Virus record (IMG/VR): IMGVR_UViG_3300030098_005697
Span: 1-56,110 of that record
Length of the DNA stretch: 56,110 bases
Origin: a virus
Reading direction: 5' to 3' (one strand)
Shown here: positions 7,984-16,111 of the stretch, one piece after another
Layout of the letters: every line of letters starts with the position of its first letter
How positions within the stretch are numbered: position 1 is the stretch's first letter
Translations under genes and position numbers: made by a program
The notes under the pieces: generated by a model
Database searches by the model: none
Seen by the model: only the letters and a program-made list of their open reading frames with translations
Told to the model about the DNA's origin: nothing

Positions 7984-10164
7984 TCACTCCTGCGTTGGGA
8001 GCGCGACTACTTTGCCAGCCGGTTTCTTCACCTCGGGCACAGGAAGGCCGACATATACGTCAACCTTTCTTCCCGCAATTCGAGCAGGTCGAACATCTGT
8101 TCCATCAATATCTCGAACAGCCAACCTCACCAAAGTCTCACTGCGATAATCAGAACGACCATTCCGCTGACACCATTCACGGTAGCAACCGTAAAGCGTC
8201 TCACAGGGCACACACTTTGAAGCCGCTGAGTCAGAGACTCTAAGATACGAAGGTCCGGGGGGGTAGTTACTGAGCATGGCAACTGCACCATAATTTGCGA
8301 GGTCGCACACAAAGGTATCGACACTTCCCATAGAAGCTCTTTGCAACTCTGCCTTCTTCTGGTTTACCACTGGGGTTGCAATCAACTGCCAATTGACTTG
8401 GACAGTATTCAGATGCCACGCGAAGGCTTCAATCTCCGCGCGAAAACCAGGCATAGGCGTGCTGGACTGAGCATCAAAGCAGTCTCTCAACATTTGGCGA
8501 TAAGCTGGGGAAGCTTTCGCAGGCGACAGGACTGTAAAGCGGCGATCATCTACTTCAAGGACCAAAGGACGCCGTTTGTTGGAAGTCATCCACCATGTCA
8601 TTCGGTTCTTTACTGTAGTTCTGGCCGCATATGGAGCGCTACAATGAATCCGGTCGTCTGTAATGCAGGCCTTTATCTCTGCAATAGAATCACCTTTGCT
8701 GACTCCAACTTCATCGGCCAAGACCAGTAGTTTGGCTACATAGTGAGAGTTGAAATTATCACTCAAAGCTCGGTTGGAAACCACAGCGCTGTTTCCAGTC
8801 CCAATGACATCTGAAAGGATCCTTCCATACATTGACTTTCCAATCCCCTGCTGAGGAGAGAGGACCAAAACTGCAACCATAGCGCGCCGAGCAGGTTCCT
8901 GAACAAGAGCAGCGGACCAATGAATCAACCACTCTTTGGCCTTCGCATCACCAGCACAGAGCAAGTCGATAACTTGCTCAATTCTGTCCCAAGACCCTGG
9001 AGCCGGTTCAAGAGTAGGCCAAGCATATAGGTTCAAGAGCGGAAGCTTATTCACATAAACCACAGGATCCTTCAATGCTTGGCAATCAAACCCATAGACC
9101 TGACGGCTTAGAATATGATCGACCAGAGCTTGAGCATGATTTTTGTCGCACCCGGTTGGAAGCAGACCAATGAAATGATCAATGAGAGTTTCCTTCTTCA
9201 TCGGGCTGGAAATCTGCCAAGCTCCATCAGAATGCCGATAGAAGACCCCTTGCATGGAAGAGTAAACAAGCCGCTTCTCCGCATACTTTTGGATCTTGTC
9301 CGGAACCTCGGCAAGAAGATCCTTCCGAGCTTCAACTGATCTCTGGGCAGACTTCTTCTTAGACGCCTCTGATATCCACCACTGTTTTCCCTCATGGGTA
9401 TGTCGATCGCTGGTGCACTGGATGAAACACCGCCCGTTTTTGGTAACCCGGACAAACGCACTTCCAATAGAAGCATCCTCTTGCATAGGGCATGCGATCT
9501 TGTACTTACCCTCCCCCATTTTTATGATGTCGCCCAGAGACTTCTTAGTTCCATCTCCCAGAACAACTACAAGGTTCTTATCAACCTTGGGCAGAGAGCC
9601 ACTTTTCTTTTCCTGGCTAATCTCATTGGCATCCAGCACAGAACCCTCCATATATACATCAGCAAAATACTCTGCTCCCTTCTTCCGAGCAGGCAAAGCA
9701 TAGTGCCTTGAAATGTTTCTCGCCTGCCGATCAACTCCTTGATCATAACCGATGATCTTAAGGCCATTCTCCCAAGCTCCAGAATATTCGTTGGGTTTAA
9801 GTGGACGCGATACGAAGAGAATCACCCGGTAGCGGGGATTGTTGACATCATGAGACCATGTGGTGTGGATGATAAACGACACCCCCTTCTTTGAAAGGGC
9901 CACACTTACGACCTCGGGCCTCAGGGTTGTGTGGTCGTAGTCGTAGACCAAAGCTGTAACTTCTTTGACGTTCCCGTTAGATCGCTTCTCACCTGGGCCA
10001 TACAAAGAAGGAGACCAGCAAGGAAGGTCCTTTTTAGGGAAGCTCGAAGTCCGTTCAGGTGGGGACTCGAATGTTCGAGTGATATCAGAGGGGGACTTGA
10101 AAGCGGCAAGACGAGAGTATATACTCATCATGCCAGGGAATAGGGATACATTCCACGGTAGCAT
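7984..10164 (-). CDS. PrimPol-like primase fused to D5/SF3-type helicase
   Basis: A 726-aa replication initiator. The N-terminal part holds VYDYDH (D75, D77) and RYRVIL (111-116), as expected for an archaeo-eukaryotic (PrimPol-type) primase core. A middle segment with C225, C246, C250 and nearby histidines could bind zinc. The C-terminal ATPase has Walker A QQGIGKS (438-444), Walker B LADE (482-485), motif C WMTSN (525-529) and a DDRRF arginine-finger region (539-543). These are SF3/D5-like features, as in phage DUF5906-type primase-helicases. It probably opens and primes the phage fork for the PolA fusion. A stem-loop (10180-10207) sits just upstream of its start. Confidence 0.9.
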   Translation of the reverse strand: MLPWNVSLFPGMMSIYSRLAAFKSPSDITRTFESPPERTSSFPKKDLPCWSPSLYGPGEKRSNGNVKEVTALVYDYDHTTLRPEVVSVALSKKGVSFIIHTTWSHDVNNPRYRVILFVSRPLKPNEYSGAWENGLKIIGYDQGVDRQARNISRHYALPARKKGAEYFADVYMEGSVLDANEISQEKKSGSLPKVDKNLVVVLGDGTKKSLGDIIKMGEGKYKIACPMQEDASIGSAFVRVTKNGRCFIQCTSDRHTHEGKQWWISEASKKKSAQRSVEARKDLLAEVPDKIQKYAEKRLVYSSMQGVFYRHSDGAWQISSPMKKETLIDHFIGLLPTGCDKNHAQALVDHILSRQVYGFDCQALKDPVVYVNKLPLLNLYAWPTLEPAPGSWDRIEQVIDLLCAGDAKAKEWLIHWSAALVQEPARRAMVAVLVLSPQQGIGKSMYGRILSDVIGTGNSAVVSNRALSDNFNSHYVAKLLVLADEVGVSKGDSIAEIKACITDDRIHCSAPYAARTTVKNRMTWWMTSNKRRPLVLEVDDRRFTVLSPAKASPAYRQMLRDCFDAQSSTPMPGFRAEIEAFAWHLNTVQVNWQLIATPVVNQKKAELQRASMGSVDTFVCDLANYGAVAMLSNYPPGPSYLRVSDSAASKCVPCETLYGCYREWCQRNGRSDYRSETLVRLAVRDIDGTDVRPARIAGRKVDVYVGLPVPEVKKPAGKVVALPTQE

Positions 10165-10179
10165 AGGTTTAATCCTTTT

Positions 10180-10207
10180 CGCCTGAGAGACTCGCCCCTC
10201 TCAGGCG
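10180..10207 (-). other. Perfect 10-bp stem-loop in the primase leader
   Basis: CGCCTGAGAG pairs with CTCTCAGGCG around an 8-nt loop. It lies between the RHH gene stop (10218) and the primase start (10164). The U-rich tract follows it on the plus strand (ATTTTGTTTTC), while on the transcribed minus strand it is followed by AAAAGG. So it looks like an intercistronic mRNA hairpin for the operon, or a terminator against antisense transcripts. Confidence 0.7.
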
Positions 10208-10217
10208 ATTTTGTTTT

Positions 10218-10475
10218 CTACTCTTCTTCTGAAGAGCTTGTGATTTGAGACAACCCTTCTTGTAGAAGGAATTCGATAGTTGAGTTGGTAGAAATGGAGG
10301 CAGCAGGGAATGACCTTCTAAGCTCCTCTGCCAACCCATCGAGTCTCTCCCAAAATTCTTGGGGCAACCGTAGGGGCCGCCGCTTTCGATCTCGCGCCCT
10401 TGTTGTACCATTCCGGGCAGAGTTCAGGAAGGGGGATTCTTCCGCTTTCAACATCCCGCGTATTGTCAACTTCAT
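10218..10475 (-). CDS. Ribbon-helix-helix-like DNA-binding protein
   Basis: An 85-aa basic protein. The start at 10475 has AGGAG 6 nt upstream and overlaps the previous stop as ATGA. Residues 28-75 read as RKRRPLRLPQEFWERLDGLAEELR, split here by the family pattern of a short basic strand followed by two helices (second helix STNSTIEFLLQEGL). That is the ribbon-helix-helix layout of Arc/CopG-type repressors. It ends in an acidic SSSEEE tail. As the second gene of the early operon it may take part in regulation or help the primase; no direct evidence chooses between these. Confidence 0.7.
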   Translation of the reverse strand: MKLTIRGMLKAEESPFLNSARNGTTRARDRKRRPLRLPQEFWERLDGLAEELRRSFPAASISTNSTIEFLLQEGLSQITSSSEEE

Positions 10476-10834
10476 ACATTCTCCTGTTTGATCCAAAGTC
10501 TTGGCCGCTTCCCGGCTGTTCTCCAAACTTGCTTCCGAACATACCCCCCAGCCCGAAGTACATTTGCAATTTGAATCTTTGCTTTGTGGTGGCCGAAAAG
10601 TATCTCATTTGGAAATAGGGCAGTAATCATCTCTTCCATTGAGAAGCCCCGTTTCTCATCTTGTAGTCTTTGGGCCACAACCAAGATGGCCTGAGCCGTC
10701 CTTTGAATCTCGGTTGTTCCTTGCGCTCTCTCCTCCAGCATTGAGAGAGCTTCCCCAATGAGAAACTCTGGAGAGGTCCCAAGCTGAGAAGAGAGGGCCG
10801 ACACCCTCTGCTGGAACGTTTCACTTAAAATCAT
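10472..10834 (-). CDS. RHH + winged-helix-like regulator, first gene of the left operon
   Basis: A 120-aa protein. Two ATGs lie in tandem at 10837 and 10834; the second has AGGAGG 5 nt upstream and is chosen. Residues 1-35 (ILSETFQQRVSALSSQLG) fit a CopG/RHH-type strand-helix-helix. Residues 60-120 (helices around FSMEEMITALF and AKIQIANVLRAGGY, then a basic wing with KRPRLWI) fit a winged helix. This is the first gene of the replication operon, just downstream of the dyad CTTGTCA-N6-TGTCAAG (10894-10913), so it is a candidate autoregulator. The DNA target is not proven. Confidence 0.65.
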   Translation of the reverse strand: MILSETFQQRVSALSSQLGTSPEFLIGEALSMLEERAQGTTEIQRTAQAILVVAQRLQDEKRGFSMEEMITALFPNEILFGHHKAKIQIANVLRAGGYVRKQVWRTAGKRPRLWIKQENV

Positions 10835-10856
10835 CATGACCTCCTGTGTCTCTAAT

Positions 10857-10885
10857 AAACTACCATATCGGGGGTATGGTGTCAA
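10857..10885 (-). promoter_or_regulatory. Possible sigma70-type promoter for the left operon
   Basis: On the minus strand TTGACA (10885-10880) is followed by a 17-nt spacer and TAGTTT (10862-10857). The -35 box is perfect and the -10 box is poor (3 of 6). Two more TTGACA copies lie 11 and 27 nt further upstream inside the operator region. The transcript would start about 20-25 nt before the first ATG. Confidence 0.4.
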
Positions 10886-10893
10886 TGCTTAGA

Positions 10894-10916
10894 CTTGTCA
10901 ATCAGGTGTCAAGGTA
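10894..10916. promoter_or_regulatory. Operator-like dyad CTTGTCA-N6-TGTCAAG
   Basis: CTTGTCA (10894-10900) and TGTCAAG (10907-10913) form a dyad with one central mismatch per arm. The right half is part of a 14-nt string, CAGGTGTCAAGGTA (10903-10916). The same dyad occurs at 21050-21069 and the same 14-nt string at 21161-21174, both in the other divergent control region. A shared regulator is inferred. Confidence 0.6.
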
Positions 10917-11414
10917 TCGATGGAACGTTGCAGATACATCCCATAACCTTTAGAGTGTTTTACCCCCTGAAAATGCAGTTAGAACCTACTCTAAAAATGC
11001 TCTAAACCTCGTGAGTGGAGGGGGTCTAAACTGTATGGTATAAACTACCATGTACCACGTAGGTGGTACTTTTAGGTAAAGAGTGTATGATGACCCCCCA
11101 CTCTGGATTGTCTGAGTAGTCAGCGAAAATACCCTTCGGAACTATCATACTCCCAGAACTGGATTGACTTGACTAACGCCACAGGACCTCGTGAGTGTAG
11201 TCCCTACCAGAAAATGGGGTTTCTTTGCCTGATATCTACATCTCTTATAATCGTGTGTAGTGGGTATAAGTTCCGGCGAACGTTCCAGATAAAGTCAATA
11301 CCCTACAACACAGGCAAATTGGGTTGCATAAACGTGGCTTTCTCGGTAGTATCCTCTTGGCATACCCGGATTCACCGGGCGGGCGATGTCCCGTAAGAGT
11401 CTAAGGAGATGACG
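10914..11414 (+). other. Long structured leader/control region without genes
   Basis: About 500 nt with no convincing ORF, upstream of the single rightward gene. It holds tandem hairpins ATGGTA/TACCAT (11035-11051) and GTACCAC/GTGGTAC (11052-11069). A possible long-range pair ACCCCCT/AGGGGGT lies near 10960-11025. Repeats of CTCTAAA and its inverse TTTAGAG occur between 10950 and 11030. A 12-nt direct repeat, ACCTCGTGAGTG, is at 11006-11017 and 11186-11197. This is either a promoter/operator array or the start of a long 5' UTR or small RNA. Confidence 0.5.
11224..11251 (+). promoter_or_regulatory. Candidate promoter for the 11415 gene
   Basis: A perfect -10 box TATAAT lies at 11246-11251. 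The -35 is weak (TTTGCC, 16-nt spacer). It would give a leader of about 155 nt before the ATG at 11415. Confidence 0.45.
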
Positions 11415-12314
11415 ATGCCTCATATCAAACCAAAACATTTACATCCTCAACGCGGAACTGGTTACCATGGTGCTCTCCTGGGCATTGCAGAGGAAGCGAT
11501 AGCTGAAAACGACCTCGTAATTGCTATTGGCTACGACGGAGAACGGATCAAATTTCGCCAAGCAGATACTGATGCCGGTGGAAGAGATATTGGGATCATG
11601 GGTGTAGCTGACCATGCTGCTGGTGTTGGAGAATCTCTTCGAGTTGTTTCATACAAGCTCATTAAAAACGTAGACACCAGTGCTGTATTTGCTGCTGGCT
11701 CTCCAGTTTATGTATCTGATACCGCAGGCGGATGGTCTGCGGCTTCCGGTGCAGTTGGAATCGTTGCTGGTCAAGCACTTGAAAAGCATGCTTCTACTGG
11801 CGCTGTCTTGTTGGCTCCTGGTATGACCAACGCTCGGATGCAGAAAAAACGCGTGATTGCTTTGACGAATGCAACAACAACAGCACGCACAATGCTTGCG
11901 GATGAATCTGGCGCACTCGTTACATTGGACCCCAACACCAATACTGCAACTACAATCACTGTGACCTTGCCTGCTATCGCTGGGACTGCTGGTATCTATT
12001 ATGATTTTGCAATCATCAAAGATATGCAACATACCGGAGCCGATATCATTATCAATACAGCCGGAGCGAGTGAAGCCAACTTTGTTGGATTCCTCACTCA
12101 AGGCACTCCCCAGATTGCCGAGGGCGGGAGCGCCACACATGCAGCATCTGTAAACGTTCTTGAGATTGCACATGGAACGATTACCTTTGATGCATCTGTA
12201 AGCCTAACAACTGGGAATACAAAGTTTCAGGTTATCTCTGATGGAGTCCAGTGGATTATCTCTGGAAACAGTACAGCGGTCAGTGGTGTTACAAACCCAG
12301 TTCTGAGTAACTAA
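11415..12314 (+). CDS. DUF2190-like capsid decoration/structural protein in its own transcription unit
   Basis: A 299-aa protein. The ATG at 11415 is preferred over 11409 because AAGGAG (11403-11408) is 6 nt upstream. Residues 1-135 resemble DUF2190-type head proteins: alternating short strands, repeated Ala/Gly-Val segments and phrases such as GESLRVV and AAGSPVYVSD. Residues 140-299 are a second beta-rich, Thr/Ala/Gly-rich domain. The protein has few charges and no catalytic motif. It is isolated from the head genes at 23-33 kb, between two leftward operons, with a long leader and a strong downstream terminator; this suggests separate, possibly high-level expression. It may be an outer capsid or head-fibre protein. 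Confidence 0.7.
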   Translation: MPHIKPKHLHPQRGTGYHGALLGIAEEAIAENDLVIAIGYDGERIKFRQADTDAGGRDIGIMGVADHAAGVGESLRVVSYKLIKNVDTSAVFAAGSPVYVSDTAGGWSAASGAVGIVAGQALEKHASTGAVLLAPGMTNARMQKKRVIALTNATTTARTMLADESGALVTLDPNTNTATTITVTLPAIAGTAGIYYDFAIIKDMQHTGADIIINTAGASEANFVGFLTQGTPQIAEGGSATHAASVNVLEIAHGTITFDASVSLTTGNTKFQVISDGVQWIISGNSTAVSGVTNPVLSN

Positions 12315-12339
12315 GCCAGCGTAAATCGCAGACAAAAAA

Positions 12340-12368
12340 AAGCCCCTGGCCATTACGACCAGGGGCTT
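12340..12368 (-). terminator. Bidirectional rho-independent terminator
   Basis: AAGCCCCTGG (12340-12349) pairs perfectly with CCAGGGGCTT (12359-12368) around a 9-nt loop. On the minus strand it is followed by a run of eight or nine U (12340-12332), so it ends the MoxR/VWA operon. On the plus strand it follows the 11415-12314 gene with a weaker U tract. Confidence 0.9.
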
Positions 12369-12390
12369 ACTTGTTTCTATTGAAACTTAT

Positions 12391-12582
12391 CTATTCTTTT
12401 CTGAACCCATCAAACCACGGACCATACTTCTTCGTCCTCCTCTGGGCTTCCTCTGAGGTCGCGGTTCTGCTGGAGGTCTCGGGATCATTACAATGTTCCC
12501 GCGCTTCTTCCTCGGTGAGTCCCGTTCTCACCACCTCTGCATCTCGGGACCTATTTGCAAAGCACCTAATTATTGTGTACAT
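12391..12582 (-). CDS. Conserved small phage protein
   Basis: A 63-aa protein with an AGGAGG 6 nt before the ATG at 12582. Its start lies inside the end of the preceding gene. The sequence runs MYTIIRCF, then GLTEEEAREHCNDPETSS, then KYGPWFDGF. The phrase TGLTEEEAREHCNDPETSS closely resembles a small protein I recall from many actinobacteriophages and other tailed phages, where its function is unknown. It is the last gene of the operon, 23 nt before the terminator stem. Confidence 0.75.
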   Translation of the reverse strand: MYTIIRCFANRSRDAEVVRTGLTEEEAREHCNDPETSSRTATSEEAQRRTKKYGPWFDGFRKE

Positions 12583-12763
12583 TTCGAACCTCCTCCTCCA
12601 GGGCACGAACCAAACCCCAAAACTCAGGGTCTTCCTCAAGGGGAATCGGGGAGTCTCCCCGAGCCGAGATATAAATGGTGAGCCTGTCAGCCTTAATGGC
12701 CAACTCACTGGGCACACGCAACTTGTATTCCCCAAATAGTTGTAGTTGTTTCTTGTCTTTCAT
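12566..12763 (-). CDS. Hypothetical small protein
   Basis: A 65-aa protein, MKDKKQLQLFGEYKLRVPSE at the N-terminus, with GGAG 9 nt before the ATG. It lies 6 nt after the stop of the 306-aa gene and overlaps the next start by 17 nt, as expected for a co-translated operon member. The pattern of a strand (LRVPSELAIKADRLTIYI) followed by an acidic helix is all that can be said. No family is recognised. Confidence 0.65.
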   Translation of the reverse strand: MKDKKQLQLFGEYKLRVPSELAIKADRLTIYISARGDSPIPLEEDPEFWGLVRALEEEVRNVHNN

Positions 12764-12769
12764 ATTTGA

Positions 12770-13690
12770 TTACTCCATAAGTTGAACGATTGCGGTGGTA
12801 GCAATACCATCAATTTCATCGCATCTTGTTTTGATGCTCTCCAAACCCCCGCCAAAGATTTTAGCGTAGCGTTCTGCACGCTCCTGGAGGCTGATTGCAT
12901 CCTCTCTCCGAGACTCCAGTGCACGCTGGCCTTGAGAACCCGATAGGATTTGAGCTTCCAACTCATCAGCTTTCTGTTGAATCTCCCGCTCTGCTCTTTC
13001 AACAATGGTTCGAACCCCCTTTGGGTCCATTGCTGTCCGAAGCCGGTACAATCGATTACCCTCGTATGCTTTCTCCAGGCAAGCTCCAAGCCACGCCCAG
13101 GTTTTGACATATTTCTCAGGGAGCCAGTAAACTCCTCCACGAGATCGCAGGGAAGTCCCGTCCATCCTCCAGCAAGCATCTGCCAATGCCTTGCTGACCT
13201 TTGCCGATGGCACCTTGCCTAACTCCACATGGTAGAAGGCTCGAAGGGAAACAATGGTTGGGTGCTCCTTCGGAACTGGGTTTCCTGTTTTAACAGAGAA
13301 CAACTCTGGTTCCTGGCCATCCTTTGGTACTGGAACTGAGAACAGCACCTCAGTACCATTTACTGGGAGACCATTTTCCTCAGTAGCGAATCTTCGCGCT
13401 ACTTGGTATCCGCTGTTCTTCTTCTTCTCCAAGGGTTCAATGACTGCTCCCATTGGGGAAAAGACTTTAGCCAGAGCCTTCTTTAACGCGGCTAAACGCG
13501 TGTTCCTTTCAGGCAGGCACTTGATGAAGCCTCCACGAGGGGGAATAACTCCCCGACTTGCAGCATGCGCATCACACGCCTCCAAGTTTCGCTTCAACGT
13601 TTCCCAGTTTGTGCTCTCGGTGAGCGACCATAGGACAACACAGCCCGAAAGGCTGACGCTCTTCTCTTCTACTTTGCCTGTTATAGACAT
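12770..13690 (-). CDS. Unknown protein of the MoxR/VWA operon (possibly DUF6744-like)
   Basis: A 306-aa protein with the operon's typical leader GGAGAAAGCA directly before the ATG. The N-terminal 200 residues mix strands and helices, with VIPPRGGFIKCLPERNTRLAAL at about 48-69 (quoted in part: PPRGGFIK, NTRLAALKKAL). Residues 230-300 are a charged helical region that could form a coiled coil. From memory it resembles phage DUF6744 proteins, which often sit near AAA+ genes; this needs a profile search. The gene follows stem-loop A and the VWA gene. Confidence 0.7.
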   Translation of the reverse strand: MSITGKVEEKSVSLSGCVVLWSLTESTNWETLKRNLEACDAHAASRGVIPPRGGFIKCLPERNTRLAALKKALAKVFSPMGAVIEPLEKKKNSGYQVARRFATEENGLPVNGTEVLFSVPVPKDGQEPELFSVKTGNPVPKEHPTIVSLRAFYHVELGKVPSAKVSKALADACWRMDGTSLRSRGGVYWLPEKYVKTWAWLGACLEKAYEGNRLYRLRTAMDPKGVRTIVERAEREIQQKADELEAQILSGSQGQRALESRREDAISLQERAERYAKIFGGGLESIKTRCDEIDGIATTAIVQLME

Positions 13691-13721
13691 TGCTTTCTCC
13701 AGTTGGTTTTCCTACCTCGAA

Positions 13722-13781
13722 ATTGAGTGCAGGCCGAGACCCACCAACATCGCTGCTGGTGGGCCAAGGTCTGAACTCAAT
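13722..13781 (-). repeat. Stop-codon-anchored stem-loop, copy A
   Basis: Outer stem ATTGAGT (13722-13728) with ACTCAAT (13775-13781). Inner stem CCCACCA (13740-13746) with TGGTGGG (13757-13763), loop of 10 nt. Read on the minus strand, the TGA stop of the VWA gene (13779-13777) lies in the 5' arm. The element ends just before the leader GGAGAAAGCA of the next gene. It shares its layout with copies B, C and D. Confidence 0.85.
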
Positions 13782-15111
13782 CGTCAACGACGATTTTCTT
13801 CATCCACACGGGCACTCCTCTTCCACCATTATTGCAGTGTCCCAAAATCACTGCGATTTGTTTGCAACCTTTAGAGGGCTTCAATGGCCACGGGGTATAG
13901 CCATCTGTCAACGTGACAATAATGTTGGGCCGAGGTTTCAGGGCCAGAGCAGCTTCAATTCCAACCGTCATATCAGTACCTCCCCGCCCTGTTATCTTAA
14001 TATCTTGCGCTCTCCGGAACACTTGAGCTTCCCCTGCTCTGGTATCGCAGGGAATAGCTCTTACCTTTGCACGCTTCAGAACCCGCACCGCCTCATCAAT
14101 CTCTGACAAAGCAGCCGAAACGTCGGCATCATTCATGGACCCCGAAGTATCAACCACAAAACACACACTGGGAATAGGACTTACCATCCCAGCCAGAACT
14201 ACACCCTCCTGGGCAGTTGCCTGGAGCATCGAAGGAGACCGGTAACTTTTCTCTGCTCTCCCCTTTACCCAAACTTCCGCCTTCTTTAGTGCAGACTTGA
14301 AGGCGTTCTGCCACTTCACCTTTGGAGGCTTTAATGGAGAGGTGAGACGACTGACCCAGTTTCCGGGGAGGTCTCCCCTTGCCTGGGAAGATGTCGCAAT
14401 AGCCTCAGCCACTTGCCGCTTCATCAATCGGGCTTCCGCCCCAGAGACTCCAGGACTTCCACCTTCATCGGGAGGAGCTTCTTCCCAAGGACGGGGAACA
14501 CCGTCCACGATACTCCCACAGTCACCATTTCCCGGAGATGCACCAGAGGACTCTTCTCCCTCACCCTCCTGGGCATCATCTCCTCCTCCCCCTTCCCCAT
14601 TTTCGTCCCCATCTTCGTCCCCATCTTCTCCATCTCCATCCTCTGGGGGTTCTTCTTTCTGGAGGAGGTCATAGTATTGCTCTGCTGAGAGGTCAGCGGA
14701 CCAACCAAACTTCTCTGGCTGGAGAGCATCGGGAGGAAGCATCCGACGGAGCTTTGGACAGCAGTTTATTTCCAAGTCGCACGCAACGTTCCAAAGTTTG
14801 GGGTCACGGGAACCCCTCCGCTCGTGGTGTTCCAATACACCATGAAAGATTTCATGGCCAATTAGGCCCGTAAACTCTGTCTTGGAAAGCCCCTCAACAA
14901 ATTTGGGGGAAAGATAGACCCTCCAGAACTGATCCATGGCAGCAGTCTGCACTTCATCCGACCAGATAAACTGAACGCGACAAACTGCCGACGGAAGGTA
15001 AGGAAACCCCACCGGAGTATACCGACTCTCCCCCGGCTTGCCAATGGCAACCGGGTTTAGGAGGCGCGCCATAACGCCCTCTAATTTCATGCGTAGTTCA
15101 CTACTAACCAT
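13777..15111 (-). CDS. VWA-domain protein with N-terminal metallopeptidase-like domain
   Basis: A 444-aa protein. The N-terminal domain has HEIFH at 86-90 (HExxH zinc motif) followed by LWNVACDLEIN (106-116), as in DUF2201-type metallopeptidase/VWA proteins. A highly acidic, Gly-rich linker covers about 153-200. The C-terminal VWA domain has a complete MIDAS: D321-T-S323-G-S325, T379 and D403. VWA proteins of this kind pair with MoxR/RavA AAA+ ATPases in chaperone or metal-insertion systems, and such an ATPase is encoded two genes upstream. Its ATG overlaps the previous gene by 8 nt. Whether the HExxH site is a working protease is unknown. Confidence 0.9.
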   Translation of the reverse strand: MVSSELRMKLEGVMARLLNPVAIGKPGESRYTPVGFPYLPSAVCRVQFIWSDEVQTAAMDQFWRVYLSPKFVEGLSKTEFTGLIGHEIFHGVLEHHERRGSRDPKLWNVACDLEINCCPKLRRMLPPDALQPEKFGWSADLSAEQYYDLLQKEEPPEDGDGEDGDEDGDENGEGGGGDDAQEGEGEESSGASPGNGDCGSIVDGVPRPWEEAPPDEGGSPGVSGAEARLMKRQVAEAIATSSQARGDLPGNWVSRLTSPLKPPKVKWQNAFKSALKKAEVWVKGRAEKSYRSPSMLQATAQEGVVLAGMVSPIPSVCFVVDTSGSMNDADVSAALSEIDEAVRVLKRAKVRAIPCDTRAGEAQVFRRAQDIKITGRGGTDMTVGIEAALALKPRPNIIVTLTDGYTPWPLKPSKGCKQIAVILGHCNNGGRGVPVWMKKIVVDD

Positions 15112-16111
15112 GCTTCACCTCTGTGATTCTCCAACCGAGGACCTCTCCAGACTCTGGGTATCGCCTCCGAAACTGGGCTTCCCCTAAGTACCCCAGTTGG
15201 GTACCTGCCTTGGGCCAGTGCCCACCGTGCTCATAGTTATTTTCAACTGCCACAGAGGCAGGAGTGGGAGTACCAATTTTATACCTCCAGTTGAACACTC
15301 TTCTCCCCGTTCCGGGGTGACGGTACATTCTCTCTACTGGTTCCTTGTATACAACAAGACCCCCGCCAAGCTCTTCCAGCACAACAACTCTTGTGCCCTC
15401 AGTGTTGAAGGCATGAAAGTACTTCTTAACAGTGGGCCAATGGCCACTAACTTCTTTATCAGGAAAGCTTTTATTGGCAGCATCTCGCAGGCCATCTCCT
15501 TGAAAGTTTCCTGGTAGGGAGTAGAGAAAAGTTCTCTTGTGGAATTGAAACTTTCTCTGCCCTTGACTTCGCATCCAGAGAACGCGGGCATGAGCACTTC
15601 CACGTCCATACCTAATACTTGCATAATCACCCCACTTGGGGACAATCGCCTGTGCCGCTTCCCGGTGTGCTTGAAGTTCTTCGCGAAGGACCTTTGCTCC
15701 TCGAATAAGGGGAGCAGGAATATCACTACGTTTTTGGTTGTGTCTCCCGATGCCTGGGTAATTCTTCCCGTTCGGGAAGTGCGCTCTCCAAGCATCCCGA
15801 ATCTGGTAGCACCGGCATATCCCGGTGTTGGTTTCTCCAGCCAAGCCAAGCAGCCCAGCAATCAGGTCCTCTTCGGATACCCCATCTGTGACCTCTTGGT
15901 GGTCATGAAGAAACAAGTCTCCATTCCACCGCAGGGAAATGCGGTGCCTTTTCCCCATGCAGTTAACGTTCGCTGTAACTGGCCCCTCCCAGGGGGAGCC
16001 AACAGCCTTGTGCTTTCGCACAAGCTTCAACTGCTTCTTTCTGTTCGCTCTTGCGCGCCGCTCCTGGCGCTTCCTTAACTTTCGATTTTCTCTTCGTGTT
16101 GCTTTACTCAT
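15104..16111 (-). CDS. Unknown basic protein between MoxR and VWA genes
   Basis: A 335-aa protein. The start at 16111 is supported by AGGAGA 7 nt upstream and by overlap with a short upstream ORF (TAATG); a GTG at 16264 would add a hydrophobic stretch but has no ribosome binding site. Residues 1-45 are extremely Arg/Lys-rich (RRENRKLRKRQERRARANRKK), a likely nucleic-acid-binding or flexible tail. The remaining 290 residues contain many aromatic and basic residues but no motif I recognise. It is sandwiched between the AAA+ ATPase and its VWA partner, so it may be a substrate or third component. Confidence 0.75.
   Translation of the reverse strand: MSKATRRENRKLRKRQERRARANRKKQLKLVRKHKAVGSPWEGPVTANVNCMGKRHRISLRWNGDLFLHDHQEVTDGVSEEDLIAGLLGLAGETNTGICRCYQIRDAWRAHFPNGKNYPGIGRHNQKRSDIPAPLIRGAKVLREELQAHREAAQAIVPKWGDYASIRYGRGSAHARVLWMRSQGQRKFQFHKRTFLYSLPGNFQGDGLRDAANKSFPDKEVSGHWPTVKKYFHAFNTEGTRVVVLEELGGGLVVYKEPVERMYRHPGTGRRVFNWRYKIGTPTPASVAVENNYEHGGHWPKAGTQLGYLGEAQFRRRYPESGEVLGWRITEVKHG

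Noticed and set aside
14424-14729. ORFs in other frames within the acidic linker of the VWA gene
   Set aside because: They are shadow frames of a Gly/Asp/Glu low-complexity region.
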